From NCBI GenBank assembly GCA_002898375.1, contig BEIN01000007.1:38132-102131 (forward strand): 64,000 bases of DNA, in the 5' to 3' direction. This DNA is from a bacterium HR37. Lineage in GTDB: Bacteria; Desulfobacterota_D; UBA1144; Nemesobacterales; CSP1-2. The notes beneath the pieces were generated by a model, which was given only the letters and a program-made list of their open reading frames with translations, was not told where the DNA came from and did not search any database. This document shows positions 50,809 to 59,376 of the stretch, piece by piece; positions within the stretch are counted from its first letter, which is position 1, and every line of letters starts with the position of its first letter. Both the position numbers and the translations under genes were made by a program.

Positions 50809-51861
50809 CTATAGGCTAAGGGTAGAAACCTCCTTAAGGGTTATCATTTCGTTGTAAATCTTTACGCCAGCCTCAATCAAAGACATGGCAAGAACAGCCC
50901 CAGTTCCTTCACCAAGGCGCATATCCAGATCCAGTATTGGGGTAAAGCCGAGTTTTGACAAAACAATACCATGCCCCCCCTCCGCACTCCTATGCGCAAA
51001 AAACATATACTCCCCTACAGCCTGACACAAACCAAGAGCAATCAATGCTCCCGCTGTTGACACAAACCCATCCACAACAACTGGAACCCTTTTAGATGTT
51101 GCACCCAGTATAATTCCTGCAATACCCCCAATTTCAAATCCTCCAACTTTTGACAAAACATCAACAGGTGAGCTGGGATCAGGATTGTGTATGGATAAAG
51201 CAGTTTCCACCACCCTAACCTTACGTTTCCATGTTTCGTAATCCACCCCAGTGCCGTATCCTACCACATCCTCAGGATTAAGACCTGTACAGGCACACAT
51301 AACAGCCGCTGAAGATGTTGTATTTCCTATTCCCATATCCCCCAGTGCGATAAAGTTGTACCCCTCACGGATCTTATCAAGTGCAAGTTCTATACCCGTT
51401 TCAATACACCTTTTTGCCTCATCAAAAGTCATTGCAGGATGCTTTACGAAGTTTTTTGTTCCCCTGTTTATTTTCCTTATTATAAGGCCTGGGGTTTCAT
51501 CAAAAACCCAATCTACACCCATATCAACCACGAATACATCTACCCCAACATGCCTTGCAAGCACATTTATTGCAGCTCCACCCCTGAGAAAATTATATAC
51601 CATAAGGTAGGTTATCTCCCTGGAGTAAGCACTTACATTCTCCTGGGTAACACCATGATCCCCTGCAAGCACAAAAACGGCTTTTCTATCAAGGCTTGGT
51701 CTTTCGCTTTCTGTAATTGCAACAACACGTTTTGCAAACTCCTCTAGTTTTCCTAAACTACCCTTTGGTTTTGCAAGGCCATCTAGGTGCAAAGAAGCAC
51801 GATAAAACCATTCAGGCTTTAAAGGTTCCACGGAATCAACAGTGTCCTCTATAAGACCCAT
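50809..51861 (-). CDS. cobT: nicotinate-nucleotide-dimethylbenzimidazole phosphoribosyltransferase
   Basis: 350 residues, the family's normal length. CobT makes alpha-ribazole-5'-phosphate from a benzimidazole-type base and nicotinate mononucleotide. The catalytic Glu lies in 'DMRLGEGTGAVLAMSLIEAG' (about residue 317), and 'LGDMGIGNTTSSAAV', 'VLAGDHGVTQENVSAYS' and 'PVDVLSKVGGFEIGGIAG' are typical. The ATG follows the queE stop codon with no gap. It stands apart from cobS/cbiR/cobU, which are on the other strand but only 1 kb away. Confidence 0.97.
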   Translation of the reverse strand: MGLIEDTVDSVEPLKPEWFYRASLHLDGLAKPKGSLGKLEEFAKRVVAITESERPSLDRKAVFVLAGDHGVTQENVSAYSREITYLMVYNFLRGGAAINVLARHVGVDVFVVDMGVDWVFDETPGLIIRKINRGTKNFVKHPAMTFDEAKRCIETGIELALDKIREGYNFIALGDMGIGNTTSSAAVMCACTGLNPEDVVGYGTGVDYETWKRKVRVVETALSIHNPDPSSPVDVLSKVGGFEIGGIAGIILGATSKRVPVVVDGFVSTAGALIALGLCQAVGEYMFFAHRSAEGGHGIVLSKLGFTPILDLDMRLGEGTGAVLAMSLIEAGVKIYNEMITLKEVSTLSL

Positions 51862-52503
51862 TTAGACCCCCCTTACATCTCCCCAGATTACCTTATGTAA
51901 CTGAGGTAAAACCCTTACACCTACCAACCTGTCATTGATAACTTTTTCAGCAAGCCACCTCAGGCTGGTTCCATAAACGGGTTGGAATACTATATTGGCC
52001 TTTATAGAGTACCTATTAAGGACCTCTTTTGCGTATGCATAATCAACTTCATCCTTTATAACAAACTTTAACTGATCCTTGGGACGAAGCCTCTCAAAAA
52101 GGTCAAACCTCATTTTTTTCTCCATTCCCGAGCTTGGGCATTTGCAATCCATACTTATAATGCAGCTCTCATGCCAGAAAACCGGAGGAGGTTCTTTGTG
52201 TCCTCCGGTTTCAAGTACTATAGAGTACCCTTCACCCAGCAGATCCCTTACCAGAACCTCCAGTTCTTTTTTCTGAATAAGCGGTTCCCCGCCTGTAATA
52301 CATACCCTCTTACAGCCAAATCTCTCTAACTCCCTCTTTACATCACTTAAAGTCATCTCCTTAAAATCCCTGCCCTCAACTGCGTACATAGAATCACACC
52401 AACTGCACCTTAAATCACAAGCAAACAAACGCAAAAAAACTGTTGGCAAACCTATTTCCACACCCTCACCCTGAATAGAAAAGAAGATCTCACTTACCTT
52501 CAT
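51862..52503 (-). CDS. queE: 7-carboxy-7-deazaguanine synthase (radical SAM)
   Basis: 213 residues from ATG at 52503, preceded by AGGTGAT; a longer frame to 52527 would overlap sixA. QueE converts 6-carboxy-tetrahydropterin to carboxydeazaguanine in queuosine/archaeosine precursor synthesis. The [4Fe-4S] SAM site is CDLRCSWCD (C-x3-C-x2-C), then 'CITGGEPLIQK' and 'IVLETGGHKEPP'. The small size and N-terminal 'SEIFFSIQGEGVEIGLPTVFLRL' fit QueE. With queC nearby it supports queuosine pathway function; queD is not seen here. Confidence 0.96.
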   Translation of the reverse strand: MKVSEIFFSIQGEGVEIGLPTVFLRLFACDLRCSWCDSMYAVEGRDFKEMTLSDVKRELERFGCKRVCITGGEPLIQKKELEVLVRDLLGEGYSIVLETGGHKEPPPVFWHESCIISMDCKCPSSGMEKKMRFDLFERLRPKDQLKFVIKDEVDYAYAKEVLNRYSIKANIVFQPVYGTSLRWLAEKVINDRLVGVRVLPQLHKVIWGDVRGV

Positions 52504-52504
52504 A

Positions 52505-52984
52505 TCACCTGTAACAGCCTCCTGCAATCTCGGGAGTCAAAATCCAACTTACTCTCCAGATGTCATCATCCCTTGAAATGCAAACAACCGCTCCCATTCT
52601 AAACTTCACTATATCTTTTGTCTCATCACCCACAACCATTAACGAAACAAGCCTACTTAAATGCGGTAGATGACCAACTATTACAACGGGCTCATTTGCA
52701 CTTTTTAGAAGCTCAGATGCCCTTTTGGGATTATCCATTGGAGACAAACCCTCAACCTCAAACACACCCCTAGAAGGGCGTAGGTGCTCACACAGAATCT
52801 CTGCAGTCTGTCTTGCTCTTAGCTTTCCCGAGTGGTATATACTTGACACACCCATTCCTAGTTTAGAAAAACACATGGCCACTTTTTTAACATCGTCCCT
52901 CCCTTTTTCAGTAAGCGGCCTTGAGGGATCCTCCTGCTCAGATTTAGCCTCACCATGTTGAACAAGAAAACAATCAAGAACCAT
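52505..52984 (-). CDS. SixA-like phosphohistidine phosphatase
   Basis: 159 residues. Histidine phosphatase fold with the catalytic His in 'FLVQHGEAKSE' (usual RHG; Arg is Gln, a variant I recall in this group), 'PSRPLTEKGRDDVKKV', 'IYHSGKLRARQTAEIL' and the second His in 'PVVIVGHLPHLSRLVS'. SixA removes phosphate from phosphohistidine in HPt domains. That suits a cell with the large hybrid kinase at 27-32 kb that lacks its own HPt, but the link is inferred. It lies between queC and queE in one transcript (24-bp and 1-bp gaps). Confidence 0.88.
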   Translation of the reverse strand: MVLDCFLVQHGEAKSEQEDPSRPLTEKGRDDVKKVAMCFSKLGMGVSSIYHSGKLRARQTAEILCEHLRPSRGVFEVEGLSPMDNPKRASELLKSANEPVVIVGHLPHLSRLVSLMVVGDETKDIVKFRMGAVVCISRDDDIWRVSWILTPEIAGGCYR

Positions 52985-53008
52985 CTTACCGTCCTCCCTG
53001 CATTTAAA

Positions 53009-53683
53009 CTACCTTTCATACTCTGTAGGGTCTAAAACACCCGCTTCCCTAAATGCCCTTTTTCTCTCCCTACAGGAACTACATACCCCACAGTGTACTC
53101 TTCCACCCTTATAACAGGACCAGGTATCCTTAAATGGAACTCCAAGCTCTGCTCCAAGTTTAACGATTTGTGCCTTGGTCATATCCACAAAGGGAGCACT
53201 AACAACCAGATTATGGTTATCAGTAGCAAGCCTTTCAGCAAACTCAAAAGCCTGCACAAACTCCTTCCTACAATCCGGATAAACGCCTCTGTCTGAATGG
53301 TGTGCTCCAAAGAAAACGTAGTTTGCCCCCAAGCTTACCGCATAGCCTACCGCTATCGAAAGGAAAATGGAGTTTCTGTTGGGAACGATTGTTGTTTTTA
53401 GCGTCTCGTAGTACTCTGCCGTTTCTGGAACCTCAGGGATATCAACACCTGGGTCTGTAAGAGCTGAACCAGAAAGAATTTCCCTAAGACCACCAAGGTC
53501 TAAAACCCTGTGGGAAACCCCAAGAGTAGCACATATCCTCCTTGCAGAATCTATCTCCTTACTGTGTTTTTGTCCGTAAATAAATGTAATAGCATAAGGG
53601 ATATATCCTTCCCTTAGGGTTTTATACAGCAGAGTAGAACTGTCTATACCACCTGATACAACAGTAACGGCTTTTTTACTCAT
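53009..53683 (-). CDS. queC: 7-cyano-7-deazaguanine synthase
   Basis: 224 residues. QueC makes preQ0 from carboxydeazaguanine with ATP and ammonia. The PP-loop 'VTVVSGGIDSSTLLYKTLREG' (about 6-26), 'FIYGQKHSKEI' and the zinc-binding Cys cluster near the C-terminus 'CYKGGRVHCGVCSSCRERKRAF' (four Cys) are diagnostic. A GAGAGGG ribosome site precedes the ATG. It begins a probable queC-sixA-queE-cobT transcript. Confidence 0.97.
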   Translation of the reverse strand: MSKKAVTVVSGGIDSSTLLYKTLREGYIPYAITFIYGQKHSKEIDSARRICATLGVSHRVLDLGGLREILSGSALTDPGVDIPEVPETAEYYETLKTTIVPNRNSIFLSIAVGYAVSLGANYVFFGAHHSDRGVYPDCRKEFVQAFEFAERLATDNHNLVVSAPFVDMTKAQIVKLGAELGVPFKDTWSCYKGGRVHCGVCSSCRERKRAFREAGVLDPTEYER

Positions 53684-53748
53684 AGCCCTCTCTGTTCTAT
53701 AATCCTAAACGACACAAAAACGGTGGGCAAGTACGGTAACAAAGCGGG

Positions 53749-55992
53749 TTAGGAAACCTTCCCGAAGTTTGCTTTTGGTTTTTCACCTTCTCCTGATTCT
53801 CTGTTCTTCAATATAAGGTCAAAAAAGTCCTCTAGCTTGCTCTCCAGTTCATCAACACGCCTGATCACATCCTGTATCTGGTTGTCAAGTTCTTCAGCTT
53901 CAAGGTTTATATCTTGGCACCTCTTCCACTCTATGATGTGGCCCTTAATGTGTTCAAATGCCTCGTGCATAGATTTCATATCGTCCGCTATACGGGCTAC
54001 ACTAACTGCAATCTCCTTTTTCCTCCTCTCCTGATTTATAACCCCCAACCAAAGGAGAGCCCCAATAAAGGCAAGTATTAAAATCCCCTGAGGAACCAGG
54101 GTCTCAAGTGTTGGATACACTCCCAGAATATCGATTTGGGGAACAAAATTAACTACGGTAATCCCTATAATTCCACCCTCCTGTAGCTCTCTAATCCCTT
54201 TACCAACGAGGATAAAGGAGAGAAAATAAAGCATAAAACTGGTTATACTAAAAAAGTGCTTAATAGGTATCCTAAGGCCGAGCTTGAAAATAAACACAAC
54301 CAGACTTAGAAGTAAGGCAATTCCCGCAACGAGCCCCCATATAATAGAGGTTTTGGAAACCTCAGTTTGAAGCCATAGGGCCTGATAGAAAAGAACAGTC
54401 TCAAAAACCTCTCTATATACAGCAAAAAACGATACACCTGCAAGGGCAAAAACGCTCTTTTTCGATAGAGCCTCCCTTACCTTGCCCTGGATATAGTCCT
54501 TCCACTTTTTAACCTCTATCTTTGTAATAAGCCAGTAGCTAACATAGAAGAGAACAACTGCTGCTATTAGAGAGGTAACACCTTCTAAAATCTCACGTTC
54601 AACACCACTTACGGATATAACGGTATTGGCTACAACCCAGGTAATAAGACCCATAATCAAGGCAAAAGCCCAGCCCATATGAACGTATCTAATAGCACCT
54701 GTTGCCCCGGTTTTTCTAAGAAAGGCAATAACAGCAGCAACTATTAAAACGGCCTCAAGCCCCTCACGAACTATAATCGAGAAGGAATTTATAAAGGAAA
54801 GAGCCTTTCCAACCGGCTTTCCGTTTTGAAGGATAATGGAGGCACGGTTAAAATCGTTTTGAATCTCCTTATAAAGGCTCTCAACCCTATCAACAGGTTC
54901 CCCAGACTTCATTGCATTTCTTAACTCCGCAAGCTTTGTCTCTATCTCATATGTGAGTTTCCTATCCTTTAAAGCAAGCTTTGGCTCAACCTTTTCAAAC
55001 CCCTCTAGGTAGGCATCAATAGACCTTTTATATGCCTCCTGTGTTTTTCCTGACCTGTATATGTCTATGGATTCCTTGAGGATCGAGCTAGCAATAACCA
55101 GAGGATCTTCTCCCAGCTCCCCAGACTCAAAGGCCTCCTTTCTTAAAAAGGCTATAACCTTTTCCAAGGCTACTCTGTCATCTGTATACATCTTGAGTTT
55201 GTCTGAAAGGGCCTTGTTTGATATGCCACTAAGGAACCTGGGGCTTGCAACATGGGGTGGTATATTTGCTGCTTCAAAAACCTTCTTCCCTTCCTCACCT
55301 TCTTTTTTTTCAAAACCGAGTGAAAGCACATAAAAGGCTATATCCCATTTTTCCTCCTCTGAAAGCTCGGGGAAAGAAGGCATAGCAGTTCCCCTTATAC
55401 CAAAGCTTAGGGTGTTAAAAACCTTAAAAGGTGAAAGCTGGTTTATAACCCCTTTATCTGTAAAATCAGTAGGTGGAGGATTTAGATTAGAAGAAAGAGG
55501 TCCATCTCCTGCACCCACCATCCCATGACAGCTTGAGCACTTTTCCTCGTATAGCGCTTTACCCCTTTGGAAAGATGGATAACCCTGAGGATAAGTCTCA
55601 ACGTTATAGGTTGATATAATCTTTCCCTTGATTCTATCAGCAACAAACTCCACCTCGCTTGAGGAAGCCTTCTGTTTTATCTTCTCGTTAAGCTCCACCA
55701 AATCTGACTCAATACCTGTTGCCTTCCCCTGAGAGCCACTAAACTCCTTAAACAGATCAATTAATTCTGATGAGAACTCCAACATCTCTCTGTACTCTTC
55801 TTCACTTACAACCTTTCCTTCTCTAACAGCATTCCTGTAATCACTGCCTATATAGTCCACAAGGGAAAGTATCTTTCTTGCCTCCTGCTGGGATGCATGT
55901 AAGGGAAGTGTAAGAGTTAAAAAGACAAGTACAAATAAGAGCACAGTCCTTTCTAGCACAAGAGGGTATCTTTTCCAGTTATTTAACACCAT
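53749..55992 (-). CDS. cytochrome c/FTR1-family iron permease fusion
   Basis: 747 residues. A signal peptide (about 1-34, ending LTLPLHASQQ) precedes a periplasmic part with a c-type heme site CSSCH near residue 153 and the axial-Met region 'IRGTAMPSFPELSEEEKWDIAFYVLSLG'. The C-terminal half is an FTR1/EfeU-like permease of about seven helices with the iron motifs 'IVREGLEAVLIVAA' (about 409) and 'FAVYREVFETVLFYQALW' (about 530), both RExxE-type. The heme domain may oxidise Fe(II) before uptake. A Fur-like palindrome lies 13-27 bp upstream. No EfeO/EfeB is near. Confidence 0.92.
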   Translation of the reverse strand: MVLNNWKRYPLVLERTVLLFVLVFLTLTLPLHASQQEARKILSLVDYIGSDYRNAVREGKVVSEEEYREMLEFSSELIDLFKEFSGSQGKATGIESDLVELNEKIKQKASSSEVEFVADRIKGKIISTYNVETYPQGYPSFQRGKALYEEKCSSCHGMVGAGDGPLSSNLNPPPTDFTDKGVINQLSPFKVFNTLSFGIRGTAMPSFPELSEEEKWDIAFYVLSLGFEKKEGEEGKKVFEAANIPPHVASPRFLSGISNKALSDKLKMYTDDRVALEKVIAFLRKEAFESGELGEDPLVIASSILKESIDIYRSGKTQEAYKRSIDAYLEGFEKVEPKLALKDRKLTYEIETKLAELRNAMKSGEPVDRVESLYKEIQNDFNRASIILQNGKPVGKALSFINSFSIIVREGLEAVLIVAAVIAFLRKTGATGAIRYVHMGWAFALIMGLITWVVANTVISVSGVEREILEGVTSLIAAVVLFYVSYWLITKIEVKKWKDYIQGKVREALSKKSVFALAGVSFFAVYREVFETVLFYQALWLQTEVSKTSIIWGLVAGIALLLSLVVFIFKLGLRIPIKHFFSITSFMLYFLSFILVGKGIRELQEGGIIGITVVNFVPQIDILGVYPTLETLVPQGILILAFIGALLWLGVINQERRKKEIAVSVARIADDMKSMHEAFEHIKGHIIEWKRCQDINLEAEELDNQIQDVIRRVDELESKLEDFFDLILKNRESGEGEKPKANFGKVS

Positions 55993-56004
55993 TTTAGAAA
56001 ATTT

Positions 56005-56019
56005 AATTGATAATCAATT
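56005..56019 (-). promoter_or_regulatory. perfect 7-1-7 palindrome, putative Fur box upstream of the iron permease
   Basis: AATTGAT-A-ATCAATT is a perfect inverted repeat of 7-1-7 geometry, the geometry of ferric-uptake-regulator sites, and holds the common core GATAATCA. It stands 13 bp upstream of the FTR1-fusion start codon, where iron repression would be expected. It is also 63 bp before the -35 box of rimI on the other strand. Confidence 0.5.
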
Positions 56020-56081
56020 TCAATTTCCATTTGGAGATTACCATAAGAAGAGAAGGTGTCAAGAAATGCAGGAAAACAGAT

Positions 56082-56110
56082 TTGATATAGCCCTTTTAGA
56101 ATAGTAAAAT
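56082..56110 (+). promoter_or_regulatory. rimI promoter, leaderless type
   Basis: TTGATA (56082-56087), 17 bp, TAAAAT (56105-56110). The ATG starts at 56122, 11 bases later, so the leader is about 4 bases. No ribosome site is present. Confidence 0.5.
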
Positions 56111-56121
56111 CTTTCGTTGTT

Positions 56122-56592
56122 ATGGAACCAGCTCCCAGGGTATCAATAGAGGAGATGAAACCTGATGACCTTGATGAGGTAATGGCCATAGAGCGACTTT
56201 GCTTTCCAACACCATGGCCCCGTCAGGTATTTGAAATGGAACTAAAATCCAAACGCTCCTTTAAACGGGTTATAAAAATAGGAAATGTAGTTGCTGGATA
56301 TATAGTTGCATGGACTATATACGATGAGGGGCACATACTAAATATTGCCGTTCATCCGGACTTCAGAAGAAGGGGATTTGGAGAGAGTCTTATGAGGTGT
56401 TGTCTAGATTACTTCTTAAAAAGAGGCATTAGATACGCAACCCTGGAGGTTAGACGCAGCAACACAGGAGCAATAAGGTTATACGAGAAACTCGGATTCA
56501 GGTCAGTAGGGGTAAGAAGAGGCTACTACAGTGACACAGGAGAGGACGCTATAGTTATGATGTTAAGCATCAAGCAGAACAGCACCCCCTAA
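56122..56592 (+). CDS. rimI: ribosomal protein alanine N-acetyltransferase
   Basis: 156-residue GNAT-fold enzyme. 'DEVMAIERLCFPTPWPRQVFEMEL' is the RimI-specific N-terminal block, 'ILNIAVHPDFRRRGFGESLM' the acetyl-CoA loop (RxxGxG), and 'ATLEVRRSNTGAIRLYEKLGFRSVGVRRGYY' the catalytic and C-terminal part. RimI acetylates the N-terminus of ribosomal protein S18 and probably others. It converges with the mutase gene with a 5-bp gap. Short N-terminal extension of about 10 residues is normal. Confidence 0.93.
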   Translation: MEPAPRVSIEEMKPDDLDEVMAIERLCFPTPWPRQVFEMELKSKRSFKRVIKIGNVVAGYIVAWTIYDEGHILNIAVHPDFRRRGFGESLMRCCLDYFLKRGIRYATLEVRRSNTGAIRLYEKLGFRSVGVRRGYYSDTGEDAIVMMLSIKQNSTP

Positions 56593-56597
56593 AAGGG

Positions 56598-58250
56598 TTA
56601 TCCGATTACATTTTTTTTGCTTCTCTGTCCAAATCTTCCATAAACCTTCTCAAGAGCCATAGTCATCTCACCAATAGTGGCATAGTCCCTAACAGCCTCT
56701 ACTATATACGGCATAATATTCTCATTAGCACGCGCCGCCTCTTCAAGCCTTTTAAGGTCAACCCTTACCCTTTCGTTATCTCTCTTCTTCCTTAACTCCT
56801 TAAGTCTCTCCCTTTTAAGTTCCTCAATTCTGGGATCAATTTTAAGGATCTCTACCGGCTCATCACTAACATTACAGAACTCATTTACACCAACTATGAT
56901 TCTCTCTTTATTCTCCACCTCAAGCTGGTACCTATAAGAGGCCTCATCTATCTCCCTGTTAATATACCCCTCTTCTATACACCTTATCATTCCACCCCTT
57001 TTATCAATCTCCTCAATATACTTGGAGGCCTCTTCCTCTATCTTTGAGGTAAGGGCTTCAACTGCATAAGAACCAGCCAGTGGGTCAATGGTATCGGCTA
57101 CTCCGCTTTCATATGCAATTATCTGTTGTGTACGTAAGGCAATGGTTGCTGCCTCCTCCGAGGGAAGAGCAAGGGCTTCATCAAAAGAGTTTGTATGCAG
57201 TGATTGAGTTCCTCCAAGAACTGCGGCAAGGGCCTGGATAGTTACCCTTATTATGTTATTCCTTGGTTGTTGAGCCGTAAGTGTAACACCTGAGGTTTGG
57301 GAATGAAATCTTAGCATACAGGCCCTATCACTTTTTACATTAAACCTATTCCTCATAATCCTTGCCCAAAGTCTTCTAGCAGCACGGAACTTTGCTACTT
57401 CCTCTAAAAAATTGTTGTGAACCGCAAAGAAGAAAGACACCCTTTCAGCTATTTTCTCTATATTAAGCCCTCTTGCCTTTGCCCAGTTAAGGTACTCAAT
57501 AGCATCTGCAAGTGTAAAGGCTACCTCTTGAATAGCAGTGCATCCAGCCTCACGCATATGATAACCGCTTATGCTTATAGGATTCCACTTGGGAATATTA
57601 TCCTGGCAGTACTCCATAATGTCTATGGTAATCTTTAAAGATGGCTCAGGAGGGAATATATACGTTCCCCTTGCTATAAATTCTTTAAGAAGGTCATTTT
57701 GTACAGTACCCTGGATCTTATCAGGGCTTACCCCCTGTTTTTCTGCAGTTACCATATACATGGCAAGAAGCATAGATGCTGTGGCATTTATCGTCATAGA
57801 TGTGCTAACTTCGTCCAAGGGAATACCATCAAAGAGTATCTCCATATCCTCCAGAGAGTCTATTGCTACCCCCACCCTACCAACCTCTCCCTGACTCATT
57901 GGATGGTCAGAGTCATATCCCATTTGTGTTGGCAAATCAAAAGCAACACTTAAGCCTGTCTGCCCCTGCTCAAGCAGATATTTAAACCGCTTGTTTGTTT
58001 CCTCAGCGGTTCCAAAGCCAGCATACTGGCGCATTGTCCAGAGTCTTCCACGATACATTGTAGGCTGAATACCTCTGGTAAATGGGTACTCTCCGGGGTA
58101 TCCTATATCCCTTTCGTAATCAATCCCCTTAACATCCTCAGGGGTATAGAGCCTCTCCAACACGATTCCAGAAGGTGTGGTAAAAATTCCTTTCCTTTCT
58201 TTGATTTTATCCTTTACCCTTTCTTCCCATCTACGCTTTTCTGTAGACAT
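56598..58250 (-). CDS. methylmalonyl-CoA mutase, catalytic (large) subunit
   Basis: 550 residues, the separate catalytic-domain form; the B12-binding small subunit is a different gene not in this window. '[31 protein letters not shown]' and '[18 protein letters not shown]' are typical. The residues that select methylmalonyl-CoA over isobutyryl-CoA, Tyr in PTMY (about 64) and Arg in [12 protein letters not shown] (about 193), are both present. It interconverts methylmalonyl- and succinyl-CoA and needs adenosylcobalamin, which the cobS/cbiR/cobU/cobT set could supply. AGGGAGGAAGAAGG just upstream gives a good ribosome site. Confidence 0.94.
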   Translation of the reverse strand: MSTEKRRWEERVKDKIKERKGIFTTPSGIVLERLYTPEDVKGIDYERDIGYPGEYPFTRGIQPTMYRGRLWTMRQYAGFGTAEETNKRFKYLLEQGQTGLSVAFDLPTQMGYDSDHPMSQGEVGRVGVAIDSLEDMEILFDGIPLDEVSTSMTINATASMLLAMYMVTAEKQGVSPDKIQGTVQNDLLKEFIARGTYIFPPEPSLKITIDIMEYCQDNIPKWNPISISGYHMREAGCTAIQEVAFTLADAIEYLNWAKARGLNIEKIAERVSFFFAVHNNFLEEVAKFRAARRLWARIMRNRFNVKSDRACMLRFHSQTSGVTLTAQQPRNNIIRVTIQALAAVLGGTQSLHTNSFDEALALPSEEAATIALRTQQIIAYESGVADTIDPLAGSYAVEALTSKIEEEASKYIEEIDKRGGMIRCIEEGYINREIDEASYRYQLEVENKERIIVGVNEFCNVSDEPVEILKIDPRIEELKRERLKELRKKRDNERVRVDLKRLEEAARANENIMPYIVEAVRDYATIGEMTMALEKVYGRFGQRSKKNVIG

Positions 58251-58288
58251 GACCCCTTCTTCCTCCCTTAAAAAAGGTGTCTTTTCTA

Positions 58289-59275
58289 CTATTTCCTTCT
58301 CTCCGTTATATAGTCAGCAAGCAGAAAAAGAGACTCTTTAAATGCATTCTGTGGAAGGCTGCTAATGGCTTCTTTCCCCTTATCCGAAAACTTTTTTGCA
58401 ACCAACTTTGTATGTTCAACCCCCCTGTATTTTTGAACAATGTTAAACACAAAATCGAATTCCTCTTTCCTAAAACCATCACCCTGTAAAAGTATCTCCT
58501 TTACCCTTTTTTTCTCTACCGCCGAAGCCTTCTGCAGGGCATAAATAAGTGGGAGGGTTACCTTGCCCTCATATAAATCCTGGCCCACTTCCTTACCAAA
58601 CTCCTCACTCGTTGATGAGTAATCAAGGGCATCATCTATAAGCTGAAAAGCAATACCAAGATTAAGCCCATACTGACCCAGTGCCTCCTTTACCCTATCA
58701 CCCGCACCGGCAAGAATTGCCCCTACCTTACCACAGCTCTCAATAAGGGAGGCGGTTTTGTTATGTATGATGTCAAAGCAAACCTTTTCGGAGAACTCAA
58801 CCATATTTTTAGCACTCATTACCTCAATGATCTGTCCCTCAGCCATCTTTGCCGCAGCATCCGTAACAACCCCTATTAACTCCAGATTCCCACAAGAGTG
58901 TATGAGACCCAGTGCCCTAGCAAGCATGAAATCTCCGACAAGAATACTGGCCTTATTGCCCCATATTACATTGGATGCAGTTTTCCCACGTCTCAGATTT
59001 GCACCATCAACAACGTCATCGTGAAGAAGAGTGGCCGTATGGATCAACTCAAGTGCCACTGCCGAGAGTATCCTTTCTTTCCCATTAGTTAGGCCACATG
59101 CACCACTTGCAAGCAGCAGTACCGTGGGACGAAGCCTTTTACCACCACTTCCCAGTATATATCTTGAAATCTCATAAACTAGGGGAACAGTGGACTTAAT
59201 GCTTTCTTCAAGTTCCTTCTCAACCTCTTCTAGATCAGACGCTATTACACTAACTATATCGGAAAGTTCCATCAT
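58289..59275 (-). CDS. polyprenyl diphosphate synthase (trans-isoprenyl, IspB-like)
   Basis: 328 residues from ATG at 59275 (a second ATG follows at 59272); a TTG at 59335 would add 20 residues not typical of the family. The first aspartate-rich motif is [15 protein letters not shown] and the second [11 protein letters not shown]. '[14 protein letters not shown]' and '[10 protein letters not shown]' with small residues upstream suggest long products, as in octaprenyl/solanesyl synthases for quinones. It uses IPP from the ispE pathway. It diverges from the sbcC gene. Confidence 0.93.
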   Translation of the reverse strand: MMELSDIVSVIASDLEEVEKELEESIKSTVPLVYEISRYILGSGGKRLRPTVLLLASGACGLTNGKERILSAVALELIHTATLLHDDVVDGANLRRGKTASNVIWGNKASILVGDFMLARALGLIHSCGNLELIGVVTDAAAKMAEGQIIEVMSAKNMVEFSEKVCFDIIHNKTASLIESCGKVGAILAGAGDRVKEALGQYGLNLGIAFQLIDDALDYSSTSEEFGKEVGQDLYEGKVTLPLIYALQKASAVEKKRVKEILLQGDGFRKEEFDFVFNIVQKYRGVEHTKLVAKKFSDKGKEAISSLPQNAFKESLFLLADYITERRK

Positions 59276-59376
59276 TTTTAAGTTATCTGAATGAACCAGA
59301 TAAGTCAAAGAGCTTTTTATGGATACCCGTATCAATTATAATTTAGATATCAAATTCAGAAAGCCGGGGTTAAGAT

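Noticed and set aside
53684..53748. preQ1 riboswitch upstream of queC
   Set aside because: The 65-bp gap is short and I do not see the C-rich loop and A-rich tail pseudoknot pattern.
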